NCBI GenBank assembly: GCA_964451785.1
Contig: CAYVJG010000014.1
Span: forward strand, 1-64,000
Reading direction: 5' to 3'
Length of the DNA stretch: 64,000 nucleotides
Origin: JAJYSO01 sp964451785
GTDB taxonomy: Bacteria > Bacteroidota > Bacteroidia > Flavobacteriales > Flavobacteriaceae
Under the pieces are notes generated by a model. That model was given only the letters and a program-made list of their open reading frames with translations. It did not search any database and was not told the DNA's origin. The first letter of the stretch is position 1. Every line of letters starts with the position of its first letter. Position numbers and translations under genes: made by a program. Shown here in pieces: positions 8,952 through 17,752 of this stretch.

Positions 8952-9014
8952 TCCGGCATACAAGTCGTTTGCTGCTATTAATTTAGATTCATTATAAATA
9001 ATAAATTCTAAATC

Positions 9015-9914
9015 ATGGAAAAGAATACTGTAAAAAATAACGCTAAAAGTGCATTTGAAACTTATCAGATTGATGATGATTTTGTGTTATTGATTGCGCA
9101 AAATGAAACAGAAGAAGGGCAGAATTATTATAAATCGGTTGCAGCAAATATGATTCAATTTCATTTTTGTTTAAAAGGACAGGCTAATTATAGATTTAAT
9201 GAAGGGCGCTATAGTCGTAATTTAGCGGAAGATTCAGCGCTGTTTTTATTTAATCCACAACAAGAGTTGCCTATTGATTTAGCTGTAGATCCCTATTCAT
9301 GGACCGTATCTCTATTGGTTCCTATCCGTAAATTTCACGCGTTGTTTTCTGGAGATACTTCATATATTGATTTTTTAAAAGATGATCAAATCGATAAAAA
9401 ATATTATAAGGAGCTAGCTCTATCTCCAGCGATGACAGTAGTATTGAGTCAAATTTTAAATTTAAAGCTCCACCATTCCGTACGTTCTATTTATTTAAAA
9501 GGAAAAATTTTAGAACTTATAGGGTTGTTTTTTAATCCGCAAGATGAGGTCAATGTAGAGCAATGTCCTTTTTTGGTCGATGAAGAGAATGTGCGGAAAT
9601 TAAAAAAGGCTAAAGAAATAATGACAACCAATATGGCCAATCCACCATCACTTAAAGAGTTGTCAGAAGAAATAGGCTTAGGACTCAAGAAACTCAAGCA
9701 AGGTTTTAAAGAAGTCTATGGTGAAACGGTGTATGGTTTTTTGTTAAATTATAAATTAGACTATGCCCAGAAACTGCTTGAAACTGGACAGTATAATGTT
9801 AATGAAGTTGGACTTCAAATAGGCTATAGTACGGCGAGTCATTTTATATCCGCTTTTAAAAAGAAATTTGGAACAACACCCAAAAAGTATATTCAATCAA
9901 TGAATACACGTTGA
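9015..9914 (+). CDS. AraC-family transcriptional regulator
   Basis: DNA-binding regulator of 299 residues. The C-terminal part (about 190-299) is an AraC/XylS double helix-turn-helix: LKELSEEIGLGLKKLKQGFKEVYG is the first and VNEVGLQIGYSTASHFISAFKKKFGTTPKKY the second, with the classic GYSTASHFISAFKKKFG signature. The N-terminal half lacks a clear cupin motif and presumably senses a ligand. It is divergent from hemA and precedes hemH, so control of heme or iron genes is a reasonable inference. The target genes are not proven. Confidence 0.93.
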   Translation: MEKNTVKNNAKSAFETYQIDDDFVLLIAQNETEEGQNYYKSVAANMIQFHFCLKGQANYRFNEGRYSRNLAEDSALFLFNPQQELPIDLAVDPYSWTVSLLVPIRKFHALFSGDTSYIDFLKDDQIDKKYYKELALSPAMTVVLSQILNLKLHHSVRSIYLKGKILELIGLFFNPQDEVNVEQCPFLVDEENVRKLKKAKEIMTTNMANPPSLKELSEEIGLGLKKLKQGFKEVYGETVYGFLLNYKLDYAQKLLETGQYNVNEVGLQIGYSTASHFISAFKKKFGTTPKKYIQSMNTR

Positions 9915-10003
9915 ATAGTACCTTGTAATCGTTTAACTAATTAAAATTAATAACGCTATAAGAACAAAAAATGGTAAAAGTCTAGGCTTTCACCTTTTTG
10001 CGT

Positions 10004-10011
10004 TACTTTCG
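10004..10011 (+). promoter_or_regulatory. promoter -7 box for hemH
   Basis: TACTTTCG differs from the TAnnTTTG consensus at one base and lies 17 bases before the hemH ATG. A short leader of this type is common in flavobacteria. It suggests hemH can be transcribed independently of the preceding regulator gene. Confidence 0.45.
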
Positions 10012-10028
10012 CACTCAAAAAAAACACA

Positions 10029-11045
10029 ATGAAAGGAGTTTTATTAGTCAACCTTGGCTCCCCTAAGAGTACTGACCCTAAAGATGTTAAAACTTATTTA
10101 GATGAGTTTTTAATGGATGAACGCGTTATGGATATTCCGCGTTGGTTGCGCACCATTGTGGTTAGAGGAATCATCTTAAACACACGCCCTAAAAAGTCTG
10201 CCGCTAATTATGAGCGCGTATGGATGAAAGAAGGCTCTCCTTTAATTGTATATTCAGAGCGCTTTCAAAGAAAAGTAGACGAACTGACCAGTGTGCCCAT
10301 AGCTATAGCCATGCGCTATGGTGAACCCTCAATCAAAACAGGTTTACAAGAACTCGTTGACCAAGGAATTGATGATATTTTAGTCATTCCGATGTTTCCA
10401 CAGTTTGCTAATGCCACTATTGGAACCGCATTAGCAAAAGCTGAGGCCCTACAAAAAGAATTTTTCCCTCAGGTGAAATTTACAGTTGTCCCACCCTATT
10501 ACAATCATCCTGATTACATTAAGGTGTTAGCCGAAAGTATAGGTGAGCAACTTAAAGATGTGGATTATGATCATTTACTGTTCAGCTATCACGGTTTGCC
10601 TGAGCGTCATATCCGTAAAAGCGATGTAACCGATGGGCATTGTAAAATGGATGGTCAGTGTTGTAAAACAGAATCGCCGGCACATCAGTTTTGTTACCGT
10701 CATCAGTGCTTAGAAACCACGCGTTTGGTAGCTGAATACTTACAGTTAAATCCCGAAAAATACAGTACTTCTTTTCAATCGCGTTTGGGCTCTGATCAGT
10801 GGCTTAAACCCTATACAGACGAAACTGTCAAAACGATGGCTAAGGCCGGTAAAACCAAATTAGCCATTGCATCGCCTGCTTTTGTAGCCGATTGTATTGA
10901 AACCATCGATGAACTCGGTCGTGAAGCTAAAGAAGATTTTGAAGCAGCAGGCGGCAAAGAATTTACGTTGATTTCTTGCCTTAACGACCGCTGGGATTGG
11001 GTGAGCGTAGTGAGCCGTTGGGTTGATGAATGGGCTAAACACTAA
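10029..11045 (+). CDS. hemH: ferrochelatase
   Basis: Inserts Fe2+ into the porphyrin in the last step of heme synthesis; 338 residues. The N-terminus has VLLVNLGSPKS; the metal-binding histidine is H188 in SYHGLPERHIRK; the C-terminal region carries GRE and the downstream glutamate-rich helix. Unlike the E. coli enzyme, a cysteine cluster (C205, C211, C212, C222, C227) follows the catalytic histidine, resembling the internal [2Fe-2S] sites known from some bacterial ferrochelatases. It lies across the divergent promoter region from the other heme genes, which it complements. Confidence 0.97.
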   Translation: MKGVLLVNLGSPKSTDPKDVKTYLDEFLMDERVMDIPRWLRTIVVRGIILNTRPKKSAANYERVWMKEGSPLIVYSERFQRKVDELTSVPIAIAMRYGEPSIKTGLQELVDQGIDDILVIPMFPQFANATIGTALAKAEALQKEFFPQVKFTVVPPYYNHPDYIKVLAESIGEQLKDVDYDHLLFSYHGLPERHIRKSDVTDGHCKMDGQCCKTESPAHQFCYRHQCLETTRLVAEYLQLNPEKYSTSFQSRLGSDQWLKPYTDETVKTMAKAGKTKLAIASPAFVADCIETIDELGREAKEDFEAAGGKEFTLISCLNDRWDWVSVVSRWVDEWAKH

Positions 11046-11066
11046 TCTTTCAGACAACTCATTATA

Positions 11067-11107
11067 AAAGGAAATGCGGGGTTTAATTCTCTGAATTTCC
11101 TTTTTTT
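11067..11107 (+). terminator. intrinsic terminator after hemH
   Basis: An imperfect hairpin with stem AAAGGAAAT pairing ATTTCCTTT, followed by a run of T residues, lies 21 bases after the hemH stop codon. Confidence 0.65.
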
Positions 11108-11113
11108 AATAGC

Positions 11114-11121
11114 TACATTTG
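11114..11121 (+). promoter_or_regulatory. promoter -7 box for the hydroxyacid dehydrogenase gene
   Basis: TACATTTG matches TAnnTTTG exactly and lies 20 bases before the ATG at 11142, immediately after the hemH terminator. Confidence 0.5.
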
Positions 11122-11141
11122 TGAGTAAATAAATAGATATT

Positions 11142-12080
11142 ATGAAAGTTCTTCACCTCGATATTAATCATCCGTTACTGCTCGAGCAATTGCAGGCTTA
11201 CGGATTTGAAAATCATACAGATTACAGTTCTTCAAAAGCAGAAATTGAAGCTAAAATAGCAGCTTATGACGGTTTGATTATCCGCAGTCGTTTTACGCTT
11301 GATAAAACTTTTTTTGACGCCGCCACAAACTTGAAGTTTATCGGTCGATTGGGCGCCGGATTAGAAAATATCGATACCGATTACGCTGCGCAAAAAGGCG
11401 TGAAACTCTACAATGCTCCTGAAGGCAATCGCAATGCGGTGGGCGAACAGACTTTGGGCATGCTCCTGTCTTTATTTAATAAACTTAACAAAGCTGATCA
11501 CGAAGTGCGCAACGGCTTATGGCAACGCGAAGAAAATCGCGGCCTCGAAATTGAAGGCAAGACTATAGGTATAATCGGCTATGGCAATATGGGAAAAAGC
11601 TTTGCAAAAAAAATAAGCGGATTTGATTGTGAAGTGCTTTGTTATGACTTAAAACCTGGCGTTGAGAATGAAGATGCTCGCCAAGTCAATTTAGCTGAAT
11701 TTCAAGAAAAATGCGATGTGGTGAGTTTGCACACGCCGTTAAATCCAACTTCTGACAAAATGATTAACAGCCGTTTTATTGATGGATTTAAAAAATCATT
11801 TTGGTTTTTGACTACCGCACGCGGCGCCTGTACGGTGACTGCCGATGTGGTTGAAGCCATGAAATCTGGTAAAATTTTAGGTGCTGGGTTTGATGTATTA
11901 GAGTATGAAAAAAAATCCTTTGAAAATTTATTTACTGATCAAGCCGCAATGCCCGAAGCTTTTAGATATTTAATTGAAAGTGAAAATGTATTATTGATGC
12001 CACACGTGGCCGGCTGGACAGTAGAAAGCAAAATTAAATTGGCACAGACTATTGTCGATAAAATTAAAGCTGATTTTTAA
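11142..12080 (+). CDS. D-isomer-specific 2-hydroxyacid dehydrogenase family protein
   Basis: NAD(P)-dependent oxidoreductase of 312 residues, cytoplasmic. The family layout is clear: an N-terminal flavodoxin-like substrate domain, GRLGAGLENIDTDYAAQKGV, the Rossmann motif IGIIGYGNMGKSFAK at about residue 147, TTARGACTVTADVV as the substrate-proximal segment, and MPHVAGWT with the catalytic histidine near residue 291. D-3-phosphoglycerate dehydrogenase, D-lactate dehydrogenase and hydroxypyruvate reductase share this fold, and I cannot choose the substrate. It lacks a C-terminal ACT domain. It stands alone with its own promoter, though D-serine dehydratase lies 57 bp downstream. Confidence 0.9.
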   Translation: MKVLHLDINHPLLLEQLQAYGFENHTDYSSSKAEIEAKIAAYDGLIIRSRFTLDKTFFDAATNLKFIGRLGAGLENIDTDYAAQKGVKLYNAPEGNRNAVGEQTLGMLLSLFNKLNKADHEVRNGLWQREENRGLEIEGKTIGIIGYGNMGKSFAKKISGFDCEVLCYDLKPGVENEDARQVNLAEFQEKCDVVSLHTPLNPTSDKMINSRFIDGFKKSFWFLTTARGACTVTADVVEAMKSGKILGAGFDVLEYEKKSFENLFTDQAAMPEAFRYLIESENVLLMPHVAGWTVESKIKLAQTIVDKIKADF

Positions 12081-12137
12081 TATTATTTAGAATTATTATA
12101 AATAATTTTAGTACCTTTATTTAAATTATAAGGTACT

Positions 12138-13466
12138 ATGTTGACAACAACTGCTTTACAGAAATTAGTAGATCAAGCGCCAATTTTAAAACAAATTATG
12201 GCGCTAGATCCTGTGGTTTGGCTCAATTCTAATCGCCAAAAAATGGCTGATTTGAGTGAGATGCCATATAACTTAGAGACTTTAGAAAAAGCCGCAGAGC
12301 TTTGGGATAGATTTGCTCCTTTTTTTGAGAAGGCTTTTCCCGAAACCCGGTCAGCTCATGGCTATTTGGAATCGCCATTACGCGAGCTTCCTCAATTAAA
12401 AAAGATCCTGAACACCTCTTTCTCCCCTAGCATACAAGGTCAATTGTATTTAAAATGTGATAATGCATTACCTATTGTAGGCTCTATCAAAGCGCGAGGT
12501 GGATTTTATGAAGTCTTGCATTATGCGGAACAAATCGCATTAGAAGCCGGTATTTTATCAGAAGGAGAAAGTTATGAAGCTTTTGCTTCTCCGGCGTTTA
12601 GAGCTTATATGCAGCAGTATACAATTGGGGTCGGATCAACAGGTAATTTAGGATTGAGTATAGGAATTATCAGTGCTAAACTCGGTTTTAAAGTGCGGGT
12701 TTATATGTCAGCAGATGCCAAAGCGTGGAAAAAGCAGCTTTTGCGTGAGCAGGGTGTTGAGGTAGTTGAATTAGCGGGCGATTTTAGTGAAGCTATTTTG
12801 GCAGGGCGTCGCGAAACTCAGACTGATCCGCAGGGGTATTTTGTAGATGATGAAAATTCAGATTTGCTGTTTTTGGGCTATACTGTTGGGGCACTTCATT
12901 TGGCAAAGCAGTTAGAAGAAAAAAGAATTGTGGTTGATGCGCAACATCCTTTAGCGGTTTATTCGCCTTGTGGGGTAGGAGGATCACCAGGAGGTACCGC
13001 TTATGGATTAAAGCAGATTTACGGAGATAACGTACATTGTTTTTTTGCTGAGCCTACGCATTCACCGGCAGTTTTGACAGGATTAGTCACTGGAAAAATG
13101 AGTGACATTTGCGTTCAGGATATAGGTTTAGACAACAATACGGAGGCTGATGGCTTAGCTGTAGGACGACCATCAAATTTTGCGACACAGTTGAGTAAGG
13201 AGCTTATTAGTGGCGTCTATACGGTAAAAGATGAGCGTTTATTTGAGCTTTTGGTACAATTAAAAGACAGTGAGTCAATTTTTCTTGAACCTTCGGCTAC
13301 CGCGGGATTGGCTGGTCCACAACGAGTTATTGCTTCAGGATATTTTTCTAAATTAGGTATCGATGAACGTCAAGTGACACACGTGGCTTGGGCTACAGGA
13401 GGTGACTTGGTACCTGATGAGGAGCGCTTAGCATTTTATAAACGCGGATATAGCTTGTTAGCTTAA
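12138..13466 (+). CDS. dsdA: D-serine ammonia-lyase (D-serine dehydratase)
   Basis: PLP enzyme that deaminates D-serine to pyruvate and ammonia. At 442 residues it matches DsdA. The PLP lysine is K118 in GSIKARGGFYEVLHYAE; the glycine-rich phosphate-binding region is GVGSTGNLGLSIGI; and SPCGVGGSPGGTAYGLK and ATGGDLVPDEE are family signatures. The usual regulator dsdC and permease dsdX are absent nearby. The gene ends 5 bp before a 160-bp palindromic repeat. Confidence 0.95.
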   Translation: MLTTTALQKLVDQAPILKQIMALDPVVWLNSNRQKMADLSEMPYNLETLEKAAELWDRFAPFFEKAFPETRSAHGYLESPLRELPQLKKILNTSFSPSIQGQLYLKCDNALPIVGSIKARGGFYEVLHYAEQIALEAGILSEGESYEAFASPAFRAYMQQYTIGVGSTGNLGLSIGIISAKLGFKVRVYMSADAKAWKKQLLREQGVEVVELAGDFSEAILAGRRETQTDPQGYFVDDENSDLLFLGYTVGALHLAKQLEEKRIVVDAQHPLAVYSPCGVGGSPGGTAYGLKQIYGDNVHCFFAEPTHSPAVLTGLVTGKMSDICVQDIGLDNNTEADGLAVGRPSNFATQLSKELISGVYTVKDERLFELLVQLKDSESIFLEPSATAGLAGPQRVIASGYFSKLGIDERQVTHVAWATGGDLVPDEERLAFYKRGYSLLA

Positions 13467-13470
13467 CTAA

Positions 13471-13630
13471 TGCGAAAGTGACATTCAAAATAGACGAATC
13501 TTTCGGTTAAAATTACAAATCTCTGCGTTAAAAATGCTCATCATAGCTCTGGCTATGCCTGTGCTTTTTGCCTTGACCTTTGAAATTTTTACTACAAAAT
13601 ATTTAGTCTATTTCAAAAATCACTTTCGTA
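13471..13630. repeat. 160-bp long palindrome, copy 1 of 3
   Basis: Non-coding element present three times in the window (also 38072-38231 and 57906-58065), each exactly 160 bp. The ends are inverted repeats of about 25 bases (TGCGAAAGTGACATTC...; right end ...TCACTTTCGTA). The pairing continues inward as an imperfect palindrome to the centre CATAGC-TCTG-GCTATG. It begins 5 bases after the dsdA stop codon. Likely a MITE- or REP-like repeat; it could act as a transcript-end hairpin. Open frames inside it are accidental. Confidence 0.9.
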
Positions 13631-13635
13631 TAAAA

Positions 13636-13672
13636 AGGGAGCTCATGAATTATCAGAACTCCCGTTTGTTTT
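13636..13672. terminator. bidirectional terminator between convergent genes
   Basis: A hairpin with stem GGGAG.. pairing ..CTCCC is flanked by an A-tract on the left and T-rich sequence on the right. Read on the minus strand it ends in TTTTTATA, so it suits the M1 peptidase gene; it may also end dsdA transcription. Confidence 0.6.
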
Positions 13673-13692
13673 ATAAGTGATTTAATCACTGT

Positions 13693-15522
13693 TTATTCAG
13701 CTTTATACACATTGTTACTGCGGTTAACATCAGCCATTCTTCCTGAAGGATCAATTTCTATTTTGGTGATGTCAGCTTTAGGCGCATCAATAGTTAATTG
13801 ATAACTTGGATAAGCCCAAGGCCAATCGTGTTGTACATTTTCGGCACCGGGTTTTGTCCAATACATCATGCGTAAAGGAATGTAGTAATTTTTGGTACTA
13901 CCATCGGTAAAGCTTACCGCTACTTCAACAGGCATTGGCATTAATCCGATACGTTCAAGAGTCACAACGCTAGTGTTGTTATCTTCAGTAACTGATTTGA
14001 TTCCGTAATCAACTGTGTTGGTGGTTTTAGTCCAGTCAGTTAAATACCATTGCAATTCAGCACCAGAAACTTTTTCGGCTACACGGATAAAATCATTTGG
14101 GGTAGGATGTTTAAATTTCCATTCGCTATAATAACGTTTGAGGGTTTTAGAGAGGTTCTCTTTGCCGATAACATAGCCTAGTTGAGATAAGAAAATAGCT
14201 CCTTTGGTGTAGGCATTCATCCCATAATTCAGGTTCGTTTTATAACGGTCAGCTTGTGTGGTTAAAGGTTGTTCTAATCCTGAATTAGCTAATCTGACAT
14301 AGCCTTTGTAAGCGCGCTCTAGCGGGAATGATGAATTTTGATTGAGGATTTTATTTTCAGCCTGTGTAGAAATATACGTGGTAAAGCCTTCATCCATCCA
14401 CGGGTGTTCAGATTCATTGGTGGCTAAGATAAATTGAAACCAAGAGTGTGCAAATTCATGCGCTGCAGTACCAAACAAACTACCGTATTTTTTATCGCCC
14501 AAAATTAAGGTGCACATGCCGTATTCCATACCGCCGTCACCACCTTGAATAAATGAATATTGTTTGTAAGGGTAGGCGCCAACATGGGTTTCATAAAAGT
14601 TGTAAACTTTAAGCATGTCTTGTTCTAAACGCTTCCAATTTTTAGCAACACTTTCTTTATCGTCTTGATAAAAGAAGTGAAGTGTAACACCATCTTTTGT
14701 AGTCAATTTGTCGTGACGATAATCTGGGTCAGCGGCCCAAGTAAAATCGTGTACATTGGGCGCAATAAAGTGCCAAGTAATTGTGCGACCGCGGTGTTTT
14801 ACCTTTTTATCAGGATTGCTTTGGTAGCCATAGCCCATTTTTTCAGGGTTTTGGAGGTAGCCTGTTCCACCGACAACATAATCTTTGTCAATGGTAATAG
14901 TGACATCAAAATCGCCCCAAACGCCGTGAAATTCACGAGCGATATACGGATCAGCATGCCAGCCTTCAAAGTCGTATTCAGCTAATTTTGGATACCACTG
15001 ACTCATAGATAAAGCGATGCCTTCTTTATTATTGCGACCGGAACGGCGAATTTGCTCAGGAACTTGGCCTTCAAAATCGAGTGTTAATGTAGTGCTTTGT
15101 CCAGGCAGAAGTGGTTTGTTAAGTTTTACTTGATAAACGGTGCCGATGGTTTTGCCTTCAAGGGCATGGCCGTCGCGCTTGAGGTTCTTAATTTTCAAAT
15201 AACCAATTTTATCTTTGTCGAGTTTGCTGATGCGATCCATCACACGTCTGTCTGGATCAGCGATGGTGCGCGAACGTACGTCCATTTCGCTGCCGGGTTG
15301 AAAGGCATTAAAATAGAGGTGATAAAAAAGTTGGTGTAAGGTGTCAGGTGAATTATTGGTATAGACTAATTTTTGTGTTCCGGTGTAGCGGTAATTTTTG
15401 ACATTCATGTCAACATTCATCGTGTAATCAACATGTTGTTGCCAGTAAGCTTTGCCGGTGTGGTTTTGTGCCAAAACAAATGTGCTACACAAAAAAAGTA
15501 GTAAACTGATTTTCGAGGTCAT
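13693..15522 (-). CDS. M1-family zinc metallopeptidase, exported
   Basis: Gluzincin aminopeptidase-like protein of 609 residues with a signal peptide (about 1-18, ending FVLAQ). The zinc site is complete: H355-E356-F-A-H359 followed by E378 in WMDEG, 18 residues after H359, as in M1 enzymes. GGMEYGM (around residue 336) matches the family's substrate-recognition loop. The N-terminal beta-sandwich (about 30-240) is the usual M1 saddle domain. Export suggests processing of peptides in the periplasm or at the surface. No T9SS tail is seen. Exact substrate is unknown. It is a single-gene unit with its own promoter and terminator. Confidence 0.94.
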   Translation of the reverse strand: MTSKISLLLFLCSTFVLAQNHTGKAYWQQHVDYTMNVDMNVKNYRYTGTQKLVYTNNSPDTLHQLFYHLYFNAFQPGSEMDVRSRTIADPDRRVMDRISKLDKDKIGYLKIKNLKRDGHALEGKTIGTVYQVKLNKPLLPGQSTTLTLDFEGQVPEQIRRSGRNNKEGIALSMSQWYPKLAEYDFEGWHADPYIAREFHGVWGDFDVTITIDKDYVVGGTGYLQNPEKMGYGYQSNPDKKVKHRGRTITWHFIAPNVHDFTWAADPDYRHDKLTTKDGVTLHFFYQDDKESVAKNWKRLEQDMLKVYNFYETHVGAYPYKQYSFIQGGDGGMEYGMCTLILGDKKYGSLFGTAAHEFAHSWFQFILATNESEHPWMDEGFTTYISTQAENKILNQNSSFPLERAYKGYVRLANSGLEQPLTTQADRYKTNLNYGMNAYTKGAIFLSQLGYVIGKENLSKTLKRYYSEWKFKHPTPNDFIRVAEKVSGAELQWYLTDWTKTTNTVDYGIKSVTEDNNTSVVTLERIGLMPMPVEVAVSFTDGSTKNYYIPLRMMYWTKPGAENVQHDWPWAYPSYQLTIDAPKADITKIEIDPSGRMADVNRSNNVYKAE

Positions 15523-15547
15523 AGGTTTGAGATGTTATTAGGAAGGG

Positions 15548-15555
15548 GGAAGATA
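15548..15555 (-). promoter_or_regulatory. promoter -7 box for the M1 peptidase
   Basis: On the minus strand a TTGG at about 15579-15576 is followed after about 20 bases by TATCTTCC, near the Bacteroidota TTTG / TAnnTTTG pattern with two mismatches in the -7 box. The start codon is 25 bases further on. Confidence 0.4.
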
Positions 15556-15597
15556 TGAAAAACTTGAGGAATAGCCAATTTAGAAATCAGCTTGCTT

Positions 15598-15634
15598 AAA
15601 AAAGAAAACCGCCTCCTTGTGGGGAGACGGTTTC
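15598..15634 (-). terminator. intrinsic terminator after dnaK
   Basis: On the minus strand the stem AACCGTCTCC pairs with GGAGGCGGTT around a short loop and is followed by a T-rich tail. It lies about 35 bases after the dnaK stop codon. Confidence 0.85.
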
Positions 15635-15667
15635 AGCTAATCTTAATTTAATACCTAATGAAAGTGC

Positions 15668-17590
15668 TTATTTTACTTCTTCAAAGTCAACGTCTTCTAC
15701 GTCGTCACCTTTAGATTCAGCATTCGCATTTTGTTGTGCTTGTTCTTGGTCTGCACCTTGAGCAGCGCTGCCATTTTGTTGTGCTTGCTGTTGAGCCTTA
15801 TACATTTCTTCAGAAGCATTTTTCCAAGCTTCGTTGATGTTGTCTAAAGCTGGTTGAATTTGCTCTAATTCTTTTGAAGCATAAGCTTTTTTCAAACCTT
15901 CAAGAGCTTCTTCGACAGGTTTTTTCTTGTCGTCAGAAATCTTGTCGCCAAATTCTTTCAACTGTTTTTCAGTTTGGAAGATCATTGAATCTGCTTCGTT
16001 GAGCTTGTCAATTTTTTCTTTAGCTTTTTTGTCGGCTTCAGCGTTAGCTTCGGCTTCAGCTTTCATTTTTTCGATTTCTTCTTCAGTTAAACCAGATGAA
16101 GCTTCGATGCGGATATCTTGTTTTTTACCCGTTGCTTTATCTTCAGCGCTAACGTGGATGATACCATTGGCATCGATGTCAAAAGATACTTCAATTTGAG
16201 GAACGCCACGTGGAGCTGGCGGAATGCCGTCTAAATGGAATTTACCGATAGTTTTGTTGTCGGCAGCCATTGAGCGTTCACCTTGCAAGACGTGAATTTC
16301 AACACTTGATTGATTGTCAGCGGCAGTTGAGAATACTTGCGATTTTTTAGTAGGAATCGTCGTATTAGCTTCAATCAATTTAGTGTTGACACCACCCATG
16401 GTTTCGATACCTAATGAAAGTGGAGTAACGTCTAATAACAATACATCTTTTACATCACCAGTTAAAACGCCACCTTGAATAGCAGCACCAATTGATACTA
16501 CTTCATCAGGATTAACACCTTTGCTAGGCGCTTTACCAAAGAATTTTTCAACAGCTTCTTGTACAGCAGGGATACGAGTTGACCCACCAACTAAGATGAT
16601 ATCGTCGATTTCACTTTTTTCTAAACCAGCATTTTTAAGTGCTTTTTCACAAGGCACCATAGTACGACGAACTAAATCAGAGATTAGTTGTTCAAATTTA
16701 GAACGTGATAATTTGCGTACTAAGTGTTTAGGGCCGCTAGCAGTAGCTGTAATATAAGGTAAGTTAATTTCAGTGTTTGAAGTTGAAGACAACTCAATTT
16801 TAGCTTTTTCAGCAGCTTCTTTTAAGCGTTGAAGAGCCATTTTATCTTGACGAAGATCCATGTTTTCTTCGGCTTTAAACTCTTCAGCTAACCAGTCAAT
16901 GATTACTTGGTCAACGTCATCACCACCGAGATGTGTATCACCGTCAGTTGACAATACTTCAAATACGCCGTCACCTAATTCAAGGATAGAAACGTCATGT
17001 GTACCACCACCAAAGTCAAATACAACGATTTTTTGGTCTTGTCCCTTTTTGTCAAGGCCGTAAGCTAGAGCAGCAGCAGTAGGTTCGTTAATAATACGTT
17101 TTACTTCTAAACCAGCAATTTGGCCAGCTTCTTTAGTGGCTTGGCGTTGTGCATCGTTAAAATAAGCCGGTACAGTGATTACGGCTTCTTTAACATCCTG
17201 TCCTAAGTAATCTTCAGCAGTTTTCTTCATTTTTTGAAGAATCATGGCAGAGATTTCTTGAGGTGAATATTTGCGGTCATCAATAGCGATACGTGCGGTA
17301 TCATTATCACCTTTAACTACGTTATAAGCAACGCGATGTGCTTCTTTTTCAGCTTCAGAGTATTTTTCACCCATAAAGCGTTTAATTGAAGAGATAGTTT
17401 TTTCAGGGTTAGTCACCGCTTGACGTTTTGCCGGGTCACCAACTTTAATTTCGCCATCTTCAACAAAAGCCACCACAGATGGAGTGGTGCGTTTTCCTTC
17501 AGAGTTAGGAATAACCGTTGGCTCATTACCTTCCATTACAGAAACGCAAGAGTTGGTTGTTCCTAAGTCAATTCCAATTATCTTACTCAT
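15668..17590 (-). CDS. dnaK: molecular chaperone DnaK (Hsp70)
   Basis: ATP-driven chaperone of 640 residues. The ATPase domain (about 1-385) has IGIDLGTTNSCVSVMEG, VTVPAYFNDAQRQATKEAG, VFDFGGGTHDVSIL and ILVGGSTRIPAVQ; the substrate domain (about 390-600) follows, and the tail ends in EDVDFEEVK, like the EEVD-type acidic ends of the family. It is alone: neither dnaJ nor grpE is beside it. Upstream there is a 13-bp palindrome and a sigma-54-like element instead of an obvious CIRCE operator, which hints at a different heat-shock control. Highly conserved; no doubt about identity. Confidence 0.99.
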   Translation of the reverse strand: MSKIIGIDLGTTNSCVSVMEGNEPTVIPNSEGKRTTPSVVAFVEDGEIKVGDPAKRQAVTNPEKTISSIKRFMGEKYSEAEKEAHRVAYNVVKGDNDTARIAIDDRKYSPQEISAMILQKMKKTAEDYLGQDVKEAVITVPAYFNDAQRQATKEAGQIAGLEVKRIINEPTAAALAYGLDKKGQDQKIVVFDFGGGTHDVSILELGDGVFEVLSTDGDTHLGGDDVDQVIIDWLAEEFKAEENMDLRQDKMALQRLKEAAEKAKIELSSTSNTEINLPYITATASGPKHLVRKLSRSKFEQLISDLVRRTMVPCEKALKNAGLEKSEIDDIILVGGSTRIPAVQEAVEKFFGKAPSKGVNPDEVVSIGAAIQGGVLTGDVKDVLLLDVTPLSLGIETMGGVNTKLIEANTTIPTKKSQVFSTAADNQSSVEIHVLQGERSMAADNKTIGKFHLDGIPPAPRGVPQIEVSFDIDANGIIHVSAEDKATGKKQDIRIEASSGLTEEEIEKMKAEAEANAEADKKAKEKIDKLNEADSMIFQTEKQLKEFGDKISDDKKKPVEEALEGLKKAYASKELEQIQPALDNINEAWKNASEEMYKAQQQAQQNGSAAQGADQEQAQQNANAESKGDDVEDVDFEEVK

Positions 17591-17634
17591 TGTGCTATGT
17601 TTTTTTAGTTTTCTAATTTTTGTAGTTGATAATA

Positions 17635-17675
17635 GTCAATCTTTGTGCCATCTCGGTAATGGTGACAGGTTGTCA
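17635..17675 (-). promoter_or_regulatory. dnaK upstream region: palindrome and sigma-54-like promoter
   Basis: Read on the minus strand, TGACAACCTGTCA (17675-17663, a perfect inverted repeat TGACA-N3-TGTCA) is followed 12 bases later by TGGCACAAAGATTGAC (17650-17635). The latter resembles a sigma-54 -24/-12 element (GG-N10-GA where GC is expected). A start some 12 bases downstream would leave a 30-35 base leader before the dnaK ATG. No CIRCE-type 9-9-9 repeat is seen. The palindrome could be the site for an activator or repressor; this is inference. Confidence 0.45.
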
Positions 17676-17695
17676 GGTAGACTAGTATTTTTTCA

Positions 17696-17732
17696 AAAAA
17701 AAAGCATCAACCGATAAGATTGATGCTTTTAT
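17696..17732 (-). terminator. intrinsic terminator after the YceI gene
   Basis: On the minus strand AAAAGCATCAA pairs with TTGATGCTTTT and is followed by an unbroken run of T residues. It separates the YceI gene from the dnaK promoter. Confidence 0.9.
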
Positions 17733-17752
17733 AAATGCTTTTGAAACTAAAC

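Noticed and set aside
15927..17063. Several open frames on the opposite strand of dnaK
   Set aside because: They follow from the biased codon use of the highly expressed dnaK gene and have no features of their own.
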